Source of the DNA: Chitinophagaceae bacterium
GTDB lineage: Bacteria; Bacteroidota; Bacteroidia; Chitinophagales; Chitinophagaceae
Assembly: GCA_019638625.1 (NCBI GenBank)
Contig: JAHBTK010000005.1
Span: 310,001 to 374,000, forward strand
DNA length: 64,000 nucleotides
Reading direction: 5' to 3'
The notes below the pieces were generated by a model that was given only the letters and a program-made list of their open reading frames with translations, searched no databases and had not been told where the DNA came from. Below are positions 53,478 to 61,467 of the stretch, piece by piece. A program made the translations under genes and the position numbers. Each line of letters starts with the position of its first letter. Within the stretch, counting starts at the first letter, position 1.

Positions 53478-53528
53478 CATAAGAAAATATTCATTGTTTT
53501 CGCGTATGAAAATGAATATTTTCTTATG
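53478..53528. promoter_or_regulatory. perfect 18-bp AT-rich inverted repeat between divergent genes
   Basis: CATAAGAAAATATTCATT (53478-53495) and its exact reverse complement (53511-53528) flank a 15-base spacer. It lies 42 bases upstream of the HAD start and 213 upstream of the yeiH-like start. A minus-strand TATCTTTG box at 53659-53666 points towards it. It may be a regulator site or a long stem in a leader RNA. The remaining sequence from 53529 to 53741 shows no gene. Confidence 0.8.
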
Positions 53529-53741
53529 CTTCATTTCATATTATAATTTTAAAAAAATAATATGGAAGCAACCTGTTAAGACTTGTTTGACAGCAATGTG
53601 TTAGGGTAAAAGGCAAGCGCCGAAGAATGCAGAGGTATCTGCCTGTTTGGAATAACGCAAAGATACTGGAAATATTATTTTACCTTTCATGCTGCTAAAG
53701 TTTATTTCAGAATTAATACAAAGTTTCAAACAGTTTAGTTT

Positions 53742-54995
53742 ATGTCTTCTTCCAAAAAAGCTTTTTCTGTCTCCGAAGACTGGACAGTTGTCATACTCGG
53801 ATTTACTATTATTATACTGGCGATCGCCGGAATGAAATTTACCGCGCCGGTTTTTGACTGGGATGGATTTTCTCAATTAGGAAGTATTTTTTCGACTCAT
53901 AATCTTGGCGCCATAGGCGCTTTGTTCCTCATTACTTTTCTTGCCGCTATTGCCGCTTTTCTCCTCACCGGAAAATCAATAAAGAATATACTATACGTTT
54001 TTCCCGTGGTGTTCCTGCTGACATTGATAGCGCTGGTACTAAGCGGTAACAAAACAATAAAAGAAACCAATTTTGAAACCGTGATTTTCAGCCTGGCGCT
54101 GGGTTTGCTGGTGAGCAACACCATAAAACTGCCTGCCTGGTTCAAGGAGACACTTACCACGGAATTATTTGTAAAGATCGGGCTAGTGCTGCTGGGTACG
54201 TCGGTGATCTTTGGGGATGTATTAAAAGCCGGTTCAAAAGGATTGCTGCAGGCGGTGTTGGTGGTTATCTCCGTTTGGTATTTTGCCTACTGGATATGCA
54301 AAAAGCTGAAAGTGGATGAAGAACTGAGCATGATGCTCTCCAGCGCTGTTTCCATCTGCGGCGTTTCGGCTGCCATTGCCACCGCGGGGGCTATTAAAGG
54401 AGACTCAAAGAAACTTTCCTATGTAGTGTCTGTTGTTTTGCTTACGGCCGTTCCCATGATGATCTTTATGCCTTATATCGCCAACTATTTTCATTTTCCC
54501 GAGGCTGTTACGGGAGCGTGGTTGGGAGGGACCATCGATACTACAGGAGCGGTAGTGGCATCGGGTTCCCTGGTAGGAGAGGAGGCTTTGAAGATAAGTA
54601 CCATCGTGAAATTTTCGCAGAATGTATTACTGGGCATCGCCGCTTTTGCCATATCCGTTTACTGGACTTATACCAAAAAGGAAGGACTGGATGCGGATTC
54701 CAAGCCTACGCTTAAAATGATCTGGGAGCGGTTCCCGAAATTTGTAGTGGGCTTTTTAGCAGCGTCCCTGTTATTTTCTTTTTTGCTTTCACCGGATATA
54801 GTGAAGGAAGTAAAAGCACCATTGAAACAGGTACAATCAGCCTGGTTTGCGCTGGCATTTACGAGCATCGGACTGGAGACGAACTTCAGGGAATTGTTGC
54901 AGTTGAATAATTTAAAACCATTATATGCATTCCTGATCGCCCAGTTGTTCAATATACTGATCACATTGGTGATCGCCATGTTTTTGTTTAGTTGA
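53742..54995 (+). CDS. YeiH family putative sulfate exporter
   Basis: A 417-residue membrane protein with about eleven helices, of the UPF0324/YeiH type. Family segments are GLVLLGTSVIFGDVLKAG near residue 145, SMMLSSAVSICGVSAAIATAGAI near 205, GAWLGGTIDTTGAVVASGS near 260, and the C-terminal ALAFTSIGLETNFRELL near 370. Members are called putative sulfate exporters on limited data. There is no adjacent LysR-type regulator, which often accompanies yeiH in other bacteria. Confidence 0.92.
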   Translation: MSSSKKAFSVSEDWTVVILGFTIIILAIAGMKFTAPVFDWDGFSQLGSIFSTHNLGAIGALFLITFLAAIAAFLLTGKSIKNILYVFPVVFLLTLIALVLSGNKTIKETNFETVIFSLALGLLVSNTIKLPAWFKETLTTELFVKIGLVLLGTSVIFGDVLKAGSKGLLQAVLVVISVWYFAYWICKKLKVDEELSMMLSSAVSICGVSAAIATAGAIKGDSKKLSYVVSVVLLTAVPMMIFMPYIANYFHFPEAVTGAWLGGTIDTTGAVVASGSLVGEEALKISTIVKFSQNVLLGIAAFAISVYWTYTKKEGLDADSKPTLKMIWERFPKFVVGFLAASLLFSFLLSPDIVKEVKAPLKQVQSAWFALAFTSIGLETNFRELLQLNNLKPLYAFLIAQLFNILITLVIAMFLFS

Positions 54996-55154
54996 TGGGT
55001 AGCATTATAAATGCTACAGACCTGATAAATATACCGCGGAGGTGCAGGCATCGTAGTCAAACGTTTGCTTAAAATTTGCGATTATGCTGGTTATTGAAGT
55101 AAATTAGTGATATTAGCAATTGATTGTTTTATTCATTTAATAAAAACGCACTTT

Positions 55155-56582
55155 ATGAGTTCCTCCCGTAGAAAATTTTTAAGAAATGTAGCATTAGGGT
55201 CCGGCGCTTTGGCTACCGGGTTACCTGCCATCGCAGGAGAGTCAGAAGCACTGGTGGAAAAAGCCATAGCCGGGAAACCGGGCACCTTTAATATGTGTGG
55301 TTATGCCGCTCCCAGGATCAGTACGGTACGGGTAGCATTTATAGGATTGGGCAACCGTGGTATGGGCGCGGTAAAAAGGATGTCTTTTATTGAAGGGGTT
55401 GAAATCAAGGCATTGTGCGATAAGCGTCCCGTCCAGATTGAAAAGGCACAGAAGATCTTAACGGATATGGGCATACCTAAAGCCAAAGAGTACACCGGTG
55501 AAAACGGGTGGAAGGCGCTTTGTGAAAGTAAGGATATAGACCTGGTATATATTGTCACTCCGTGGCATCTGCATACCCCAATGGCAGTATATGCTATGAA
55601 GCAGGGAAAACATGCGGCTTCGGAAGTACCGATTGCGGTAACGGTAGAGGAATGCTGGGAACTGGTGGAAACCTCGGAAAAAACAAAGAAGCATTGTATG
55701 ATGCTAGAAAACTGTTGTTACGACTTCTTTGAACTGCTGACACTTAATATGACCCGCAACGGTTTATTCGGAGAGATCGTGCATGTGGAAGGCGCTTATA
55801 TTCACGATTTACTTAAGCAGAATTTCGAAAAAAACAGTTATTCCGATATGTGGAGACTGCATTCCAATATCGGGCATGACGGTAACCTGTACCCGACGCA
55901 TGGATTGGGTCCGATAGCCCAATGCCTGGATATAAACAGGGGTGATAAAATGGACCATATGGTTTCCATGTCGTCCGGCGATTTTATGATGAACGCGCTG
56001 GCAAAGGAAAAAGCGTCAACGGATTCATTTTACAACCAGTACATAGATAAGCCTTACCGGGGTAATATGAATACATCGATGATAAAGACCAGTAAGGGCA
56101 AGACCATGATGATCCAGCACGATGTAACCTCACCAAGACCGTATTCGCGCATCCACCTGCTGAGCGGCACCAAAGGCTTTGCCTGTAAATATCCCGGACC
56201 CGAAAGGATCGCTTTCGGGCATGAGTGGATAAAACCGGAAGAACTGAAAGGCCTGTATGATAAGTACACCCCGGAAATTGTAAAACATGTGGGTGAAATA
56301 GCAAAAAAAGTGGGCGGACATGGCGGCATGGACTTTATGATGGACTGGCGTTTGATAGACTGCCTGAGAAACGGTTTACCGCTCGACCAGGATGTATATG
56401 ATGCGGCTTCCTGGAGCGCTGTGGGTCCGCTGAGTGAAAAATCGGTGGCTAAAAAATCACAAACCGTGGAAATTCCCGACTTCACCCGTGGCAACTGGAA
56501 AAGCAACAAGCCGGTCAACCTCACACTGGAAGGAGGTGGAACCACTACCGTAAGGCCGGTACCTTCCGAACATAAGGAATAA
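55155..56582 (+). CDS. GH109-like NAD-dependent glycosidase (Gfo/Idh/MocA fold), Tat-exported
   Basis: A 475-residue protein from the ATG at 55155, with twin-arginine signal SSRRKFLRNVALGSGALATG. The mature part aligns by eye with the characterised GH109 alpha-N-acetylgalactosaminidase of Elizabethkingia: VRVAFIGLGNRGMGAV, VTPWHLHTPMAVYAMKQGKH, TVEECWELVETSEKT, MLENCCYD, HDGNLYPTHGLGPIAQ, GHGGMDFMMDWRLIDCLRNG and the end SEKSVAKKSQTVEIPDFT. Such enzymes use bound NAD+ for hydrolysis through a keto intermediate. The active-site His-Pro-type loop (YPTHG) is kept. The substrate may differ from GalNAc. A strong terminator follows. Confidence 0.9.
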   Translation: MSSSRRKFLRNVALGSGALATGLPAIAGESEALVEKAIAGKPGTFNMCGYAAPRISTVRVAFIGLGNRGMGAVKRMSFIEGVEIKALCDKRPVQIEKAQKILTDMGIPKAKEYTGENGWKALCESKDIDLVYIVTPWHLHTPMAVYAMKQGKHAASEVPIAVTVEECWELVETSEKTKKHCMMLENCCYDFFELLTLNMTRNGLFGEIVHVEGAYIHDLLKQNFEKNSYSDMWRLHSNIGHDGNLYPTHGLGPIAQCLDINRGDKMDHMVSMSSGDFMMNALAKEKASTDSFYNQYIDKPYRGNMNTSMIKTSKGKTMMIQHDVTSPRPYSRIHLLSGTKGFACKYPGPERIAFGHEWIKPEELKGLYDKYTPEIVKHVGEIAKKVGGHGGMDFMMDWRLIDCLRNGLPLDQDVYDAASWSAVGPLSEKSVAKKSQTVEIPDFTRGNWKSNKPVNLTLEGGGTTTVRPVPSEHKE

Positions 56583-56601
56583 AAAAACATTCATAAAACA
56601 C

Positions 56602-56625
56602 AGGCGCCTTACGGCGCCTTTTTTA
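56602..56625 (+). terminator. rho-independent terminator
   Basis: AGGCGCC (56602-56608), loop TTAC, GGCGCCT (56613-56619), followed by a run of T. It terminates the GH109-like gene. Confidence 0.93.
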
Positions 56626-56717
56626 TTAGCAGGGAGTCCTGCTTAAATGATGTTTATTGGGAATATTGAAGCCTCCCGTTTTTTCTTTATCCCTGCACAA
56701 TCTTTCCACATTGATAT

Positions 56718-56746
56718 TGTTTTTTGCTGCTTTTCAAATACCTTTG
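56718..56746 (+). promoter_or_regulatory. promoter for atpG
   Basis: TTG (56718-56720), an 18-base gap and TACCTTTG (56739-56746) match the Bacteroidota pattern TTG-N17-20-TAnnTTTG closely. Transcription would begin about 60 bases before the atpG ATG. Confidence 0.65.
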
Positions 56747-56813
56747 CGGTCATTTTGAGAAGTATTGTTTTTTATAAGCAACTGTATTTCAGGAAACTAA
56801 TTAACACGCAATT

Positions 56814-57701
56814 ATGCCAGCCGCATTAAAAGAGGTAAGAAACCGGATAAAATCGGTACAAAGTACGCAGCAGATCACAAAGGCGATGAAAATGGTAAGC
56901 GCTGCCAAATTGAGGCGTGCGCAGGAAGCCATTACGCAAATGCGCCCCTATGCAAAGAAACTGCAGGAAATGCTGAGTAATATTGTGAGCAATACGGACG
57001 GTGATGTAAGCGCTGATCTGTCTGTAGAACGCCCCGTGGAAAGTGTACTGATCATTGCGGTTACTTCCGACAGGGGATTGTGTGGAGCATATAACGCGAA
57101 TGTGATAAAATTAGCCCGCACCCTGGCACAGGAAAAATACCAAACCCAGTTGAGTAAGGGAAAAGTAACATTATGGCCTATCGGGAAGAAAGCGTATGAT
57201 GCGTTCCAAAAACTTTCGGCGGTGCATAACAACCCGGTTTATAAGGATATTTTACAGAACCTCAGTTTCGAGAATGTGCAGCAGGTGGCACAACATGCGA
57301 TTGAAGCTTTCTCCAAAAATGAGTTTGATGTAGTAGAGATCGTATATAGTGAGTTCAAAAATGCAGCTACCCAGGCATTTGTTGTAGAAAGATTTTTACC
57401 GATACCCAGGGTGGAAAATAAAGAAGGAAAGGCTACCAAAGCTGATTTTATTTTTGAACCGGACCAGGAAACGCTGATTGCGGAACTGATGCCTAAAATA
57501 TTGAATACCCAGTTATACAAGGCGGTGCTGGATGCCAATGCCAGTGAACATGGAGCCCGTATGACGGCAATGGATAAGGCAAGTGAAAATGCCAATGAAT
57601 TATTAAAAGATCTGCGTATTACGTATAACCGTGCCCGTCAGGCGGCTATTACTACCGAGCTTACTGAAATAGTGAGTGGCGCCGCGGCCCTGCAGGGATA
57701 A
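56814..57701 (+). CDS. atpG: ATP synthase F1 gamma subunit
   Basis: Central rotating shaft of F1. The 295-residue protein has the N-terminal helix ALKEVRNRIKSVQSTQQITKAMKMVSAAKLRRAQ and the C-terminal partner helix (AMDKASENANELLKDLRITYNRARQAAITTELTEIVSGAAAL) characteristic of gamma. TSDRGLCGAYNANVIK near residue 85 is the conserved central motif. No other ATP synthase gene is next to it, although in many relatives it follows atpA. It has its own promoter-like sequence and is followed by scpB after 26 bases. Confidence 0.97.
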   Translation: MPAALKEVRNRIKSVQSTQQITKAMKMVSAAKLRRAQEAITQMRPYAKKLQEMLSNIVSNTDGDVSADLSVERPVESVLIIAVTSDRGLCGAYNANVIKLARTLAQEKYQTQLSKGKVTLWPIGKKAYDAFQKLSAVHNNPVYKDILQNLSFENVQQVAQHAIEAFSKNEFDVVEIVYSEFKNAATQAFVVERFLPIPRVENKEGKATKADFIFEPDQETLIAELMPKILNTQLYKAVLDANASEHGARMTAMDKASENANELLKDLRITYNRARQAAITTELTEIVSGAAALQG

Positions 57702-57727
57702 TACACTGATACCAATCGTTATAGCCA

Positions 57728-58570
57728 ATGGAGATTTCGCAGATCATACCACATATTGAAGCGCTGATTTTTGCCAGTGAGAAACCGTTGACCAGCCTGG
57801 AACTGGTTGATCTGCTGAACAATGCACTAGGCTTTATAGAAGACCGTGCGACCCTGGAACAGGTGGAAGCAGCGATAGACGGAGTCCGGGAAAAGTACTC
57901 AACGGAGTTTTACCCTTTTGAAGTGCGGCAGAGTGGCGGCGGATGGCAGTTTCTTACCAAGGGTAGTTTTCATAAAACCATAGCGCAACTGAATGGTGAT
58001 AAGTTCCTGAAGCGACTGTCGGCAGCTGCTATGGAAACGCTGGCCATTATTGCGTACAAACAGCCTATCACCAAAGGGGAAATTGAAAGTATCAGGGGTG
58101 TGAACTGCGACTATGTTATTCAGAAATTACTCGAAAAAGAACTGGTGGTGATCAGCGGAAGAGACGAAAACCTGCCCGGAAAGCCACTTATATACAATAC
58201 TTCCAAGTCCTTTATGGATTATTTCGGCATCAACTCTCCTGATGATCTGCCGAAGATCAAAGATGTGCTGGCTGAGCAGGTAGTAGAACCGACTTTGGTA
58301 AATGCCAGTCATTTTGAAGTAGAAAAAGAAACCAACCTGCTGGTGGGGGAGAACGGCGAGTTGCTTCAGCAGACAACCATCACCATACAGGAAGTTACGA
58401 ACGACCCTTCCGAAGAAGAAAAACCGGATGAGCCGGCTAACGATCCGTCCTCTGCTGATCTGCCCTCCTCAAGTGGCGATGATGACTCATCTGATGATGA
58501 TACTGATCAGGACAGTAACACACAGGATGATCCTGCATCACCGGAATCCGATGAGCAACAGGATCAATAA
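57728..58570 (+). CDS. scpB: segregation and condensation protein B
   Basis: Winged-helix partner of the SMC-ScpA condensin complex. Residues 1-175 carry the ScpB pattern: IEALIFASEKPLTSLEL, the FEVRQSGGGWQFLTK strand pair, SAAAMETLAIIAYKQPITKGEIESIRGVNCDYVIQKLLE spread over residues 98-137, and GRDENLPGKPLIYNTS. The last 60 residues are an acidic low-complexity tail rich in Asp, Ser, Pro and Glu (SSGDDDSSDDDTDQDS), much longer than in most ScpB proteins. It is on the same strand as atpG and convergent with the next gene. Confidence 0.95.
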   Translation: MEISQIIPHIEALIFASEKPLTSLELVDLLNNALGFIEDRATLEQVEAAIDGVREKYSTEFYPFEVRQSGGGWQFLTKGSFHKTIAQLNGDKFLKRLSAAAMETLAIIAYKQPITKGEIESIRGVNCDYVIQKLLEKELVVISGRDENLPGKPLIYNTSKSFMDYFGINSPDDLPKIKDVLAEQVVEPTLVNASHFEVEKETNLLVGENGELLQQTTITIQEVTNDPSEEEKPDEPANDPSSADLPSSSGDDDSSDDDTDQDSNTQDDPASPESDEQQDQ

Positions 58571-58587
58571 CAGTATTTAAACAGGTG

Positions 58588-59943
58588 TTATCCCGCGGGA
58601 TGTATCCATGGCCCCCGGTAAGGACGTTTCAATAACCGGGTGGCTTCTGCATCACCGGTCACTATTTTGTTTACGGGATCAAAAACGAGGGGCCTGCCCA
58701 ACTGCATGGACAGGTTAGCCAGAATGCAACTGGCAGTAGAAATATATCCCTGTTCCACATCAGCTACCGGTCTTGTTTTGTTATCAATTGCCTTGAGGAA
58801 ATCCAGCATATGCAGGCGGGTTGCCGGTGCGGCATTCAGCTCGATATCGGGTTCATTAATGTCTTCGGGGTATTTTTCTTTTTCATACACCACATCTTTA
58901 TGGATCTTTTCTCCCTTGCCCAGCGGTATGAAATCATATTGCATGGTACTACCGCACAAGGTTCCCTTGTCGCCATATAACTTGAAAGCCCACGGGTACT
59001 GGGGGTCCGTCGGGGTTCCCCAGCTACGGTGTTCCCAAACGCAGTTCAGTTCATCATACTCAAACATGGCCGTTTGGGTATCGGCAATATTGCTTTTGCC
59101 GTTTTTGTCAACGTAGATGCCACCGGTAGAGGTAATGCGTTTCGGCCAACCGAGGTCAAGCATCCACCGGACGGTATCAAACATATGCACACACATATCT
59201 CCCATAATGCCATTCCCGTATTCCATAAATGTACGCCACCATCTTCTGTGCGGCATACCGTCAAAGGGGCGTAGTGGGGCGGGACCGGTCCACATTTCAT
59301 AATCAAAATATCCGGGAACGGGTTGAACAGCCGGGTTGCCGTTTGCCCGCATATGATAATAGCAGCACATTTCTACATGAGATACCTTTCCGAGCAGCCC
59401 TGCCTCTACAATACTTTTTTTGGCGTCTATCAGGTGCGGCGTGCTTTTCCGTTGGGTGCCGATTTGTACCACGCGGTTGTGTTTACGGGCGGCTGCCAGT
59501 ATCGCTTCTCCTTCCAGTACGTCTACGCTGATGGGCTTTTGCAGGTACACATGCGCCCCGGCTTTGATGGAGTCAATTGCCTGCAGGGCATGCCAGTGGT
59601 CTGGTGAACCAATCAATACTATTTCCGGTTTTTGTTCTGCCAGGAGTTTCCGGTAGTCCTTATAAAGCCCCGGTTTCTTTTTGCCGGGCAAACGCTGTCC
59701 CACCATCACCGCCGAATTTTCGAGCATTTGCCTATCCGGGTCACACAAGCCTACGACTTCCACCGGCGCTACCTGGAGAAGGCGAAACAGGTCGCTTTTG
59801 CCATACCATCCGGTACCTATCAGGGCCACTCTCCGAACAGGTCCTTTTTGATAGATATCCATTCCATTGGCACGTAAGGCAGCAAGCGCCAGCATGGCTG
59901 AAGTGCCTTTAATAAATTCACGGCGATTGAAAAAAGTACTCAT
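58588..59943 (-). CDS. Gfo/Idh/MocA family oxidoreductase, Tat-exported
   Basis: A 451-residue protein from the ATG at 59943 with signal NRREFIKGTSAMLALAAL of the twin-arginine type. The Rossmann motif is RRVALIGTGWYGKSDL near residue 38. The EKP-like motif reads VYLQKPISVD near residue 130, with Gln replacing Glu. GNGIMGDMCVHMFDTVRWML near residue 235 and WEHRSWGTP near 300 are the substrate-domain segments. The longer frame to 60030 adds a non-signal stretch and is not used. The substrate is probably a sugar or sugar derivative in the periplasm. It is divergent from dut. Confidence 0.9.
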   Translation of the reverse strand: MSTFFNRREFIKGTSAMLALAALRANGMDIYQKGPVRRVALIGTGWYGKSDLFRLLQVAPVEVVGLCDPDRQMLENSAVMVGQRLPGKKKPGLYKDYRKLLAEQKPEIVLIGSPDHWHALQAIDSIKAGAHVYLQKPISVDVLEGEAILAAARKHNRVVQIGTQRKSTPHLIDAKKSIVEAGLLGKVSHVEMCCYYHMRANGNPAVQPVPGYFDYEMWTGPAPLRPFDGMPHRRWWRTFMEYGNGIMGDMCVHMFDTVRWMLDLGWPKRITSTGGIYVDKNGKSNIADTQTAMFEYDELNCVWEHRSWGTPTDPQYPWAFKLYGDKGTLCGSTMQYDFIPLGKGEKIHKDVVYEKEKYPEDINEPDIELNAAPATRLHMLDFLKAIDNKTRPVADVEQGYISTASCILANLSMQLGRPLVFDPVNKIVTGDAEATRLLKRPYRGPWIHPAG

Positions 59944-60098
59944 ATGGCAAAGAAGTGTTTGATTAAAGATAGGCAATTTGAAAATGATCCACTTATGACT
60001 TATGACCACAAACCGAAATAATACATTCAATTCGCGTAAGCTGGCCTTGTGAGCAGGTCTTCCCTTCTTTGAAGGGACGGGGGAGGCTAAAAATCCAT

Positions 60099-60106
60099 TA
60101 TTTTTG
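60099..60106 (+). promoter_or_regulatory. -7 box TATTTTTG directly before dut
   Basis: Fits TAnnTTTG and ends 4 bases before the ATG at 60111, as in the boxes before gltX and ruvX. Confidence 0.42.
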
Positions 60107-60110
60107 CAGA

Positions 60111-60557
60111 ATGCCTGATATCATCAACATCAAAGTAATCAACAAATCAGCCAACCCTCTGCCGGAATACGCTACCAACGGAGCTTCGGGAATGGACGTG
60201 CGGGCAGATATTACGGAACCGCTGGCGCTGGGTTCCCTGCAGCACGTACTGGTGCCAACAGGCCTGTTTATGGAAATACCGGAAGGCTTCGAGGTGCAGG
60301 TACGTCCGCGCAGCGGATTGGCAGCCAAACAGGGAATAACGGTGCTGAACGCACCGGGTACCATCGATGCCGACTATCGTGGCGAGGTAAAAGTCATCCT
60401 AGTCAATTTATCCTCCGAATCGCAAACCATTCAACCAGGAGACAGAATTGCGCAACTGGTAGTGCAAAAAGTGGAAAAAGCAGGTTGGGAGCCGGTTCAT
60501 GAGATCGGTGTTACCACCAGGAACGACGGAGGTTTTGGACATACAGGAAAAAACTGA
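60111..60557 (+). CDS. dut: deoxyuridine 5'-triphosphate nucleotidohydrolase
   Basis: Splits dUTP to dUMP and pyrophosphate. The 148-residue trimer subunit from the ATG at 60111 has all five motifs: GASGMDVRAD, PRSGLAAKQG, NAPGTIDADYRGEVKVIL, GDRIAQLVVQK and the C-terminal NDGGFGHTG. Upstream residues in the frame from 60069 are not family-like. The DUF4292 lipoprotein gene begins 2 bases after its stop, so they share a transcript. Confidence 0.97.
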   Translation: MPDIINIKVINKSANPLPEYATNGASGMDVRADITEPLALGSLQHVLVPTGLFMEIPEGFEVQVRPRSGLAAKQGITVLNAPGTIDADYRGEVKVILVNLSSESQTIQPGDRIAQLVVQKVEKAGWEPVHEIGVTTRNDGGFGHTGKN

Positions 60558-60559
60558 TT

Positions 60560-61390
60560 ATGAAATTTAGCGGAATGCTCAGCGGGGCCTTTATTTTTTT
60601 GTTTCCTGTACTCATAATGTTCGGTTGCCGCAGCTCAAAAAAATTACAAACAACTGTTACCGGAAAGGATTCAGTTATCACTGTGTTGGTAAATCCTACG
60701 GATACAGACTCTGTAAAACTGGTACACGACGCTTTTGGCCGTATCAGGGAGAATACTATAGACTTTAATACTTTTTCTGCAAAAATTAAAGTTGATTACA
60801 AAGACACCCGTCAACAGAAATATGATTTCAATTCCTTTGCACGCATACGTAAAGACAGTGTGATCTGGATATCCATAAGTGCCGTACTGGGTATTGAAGC
60901 CTTCAGGGTGCTTATTACGCCCGACAGTGTAAAAATCATGAACCGCCTGGATAACTACGTCCAGTTCCATACTACAGATTACATCAGGGAGATCACGCAA
61001 CTGCCCGTTGACTTTTATATCCTGCAGGATATTCTTATCGGTAATCCTTTTTATATGGATAGCACGAATGTGCTTCTGTATAAAGAAAGCGAGAACACCG
61101 TATCGCTGTCAACACTCGGAGCGTTTTTTAAGCAACTATTTATTGTCCGCAAAGACGACTTCGCGATAACACATAGTAAACTGGATGACGTAGATATCAC
61201 CCGTCATCGCACGGCAGACTTTAGTTTCGGAGAATATGACCTGATACAGGGCAGGTTGTTTTCCGCAAAAAGAAATATTGTCATTACAGAGAAAAACCGG
61301 CTGGACATCACCCTGGACTTCAAACAGATGGAATTTGACAAAGCGCTCACCTATCCTTTTAATGTTCCTAAAAATTACACAAAAAAATAA
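60560..61390 (+). CDS. DUF4292 lipoprotein (LolA/LolB-like)
   Basis: A 276-residue lipoprotein with lipobox MFGC at residue 23 and the mature start RSSKKLQTT. The body has the DUF4292 pattern: FNTFSAKIKVDYKD, FNSFARIRKDSVIWISISA, LGIEAFRVLITPDSVKIMN, and a C-terminal LDITLDFKQMEFDKALTYPF. This resembles LolB-type half-barrels, so an outer-membrane assembly or lipid/lipoprotein-carrying role is possible. The arrangement dut - DUF4292 - EnvC-like peptidase is a familiar Bacteroidota order. Confidence 0.92.
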   Translation: MKFSGMLSGAFIFLFPVLIMFGCRSSKKLQTTVTGKDSVITVLVNPTDTDSVKLVHDAFGRIRENTIDFNTFSAKIKVDYKDTRQQKYDFNSFARIRKDSVIWISISAVLGIEAFRVLITPDSVKIMNRLDNYVQFHTTDYIREITQLPVDFYILQDILIGNPFYMDSTNVLLYKESENTVSLSTLGAFFKQLFIVRKDDFAITHSKLDDVDITRHRTADFSFGEYDLIQGRLFSAKRNIVITEKNRLDITLDFKQMEFDKALTYPFNVPKNYTKK

Positions 61391-61467
61391 TTTTAACAAC
61401 CTTCTGAGCAATGCGATTGCGGTAGTTTCGTTATTTTCGGGTATTATACCCTGTAAACAAATAGTTC

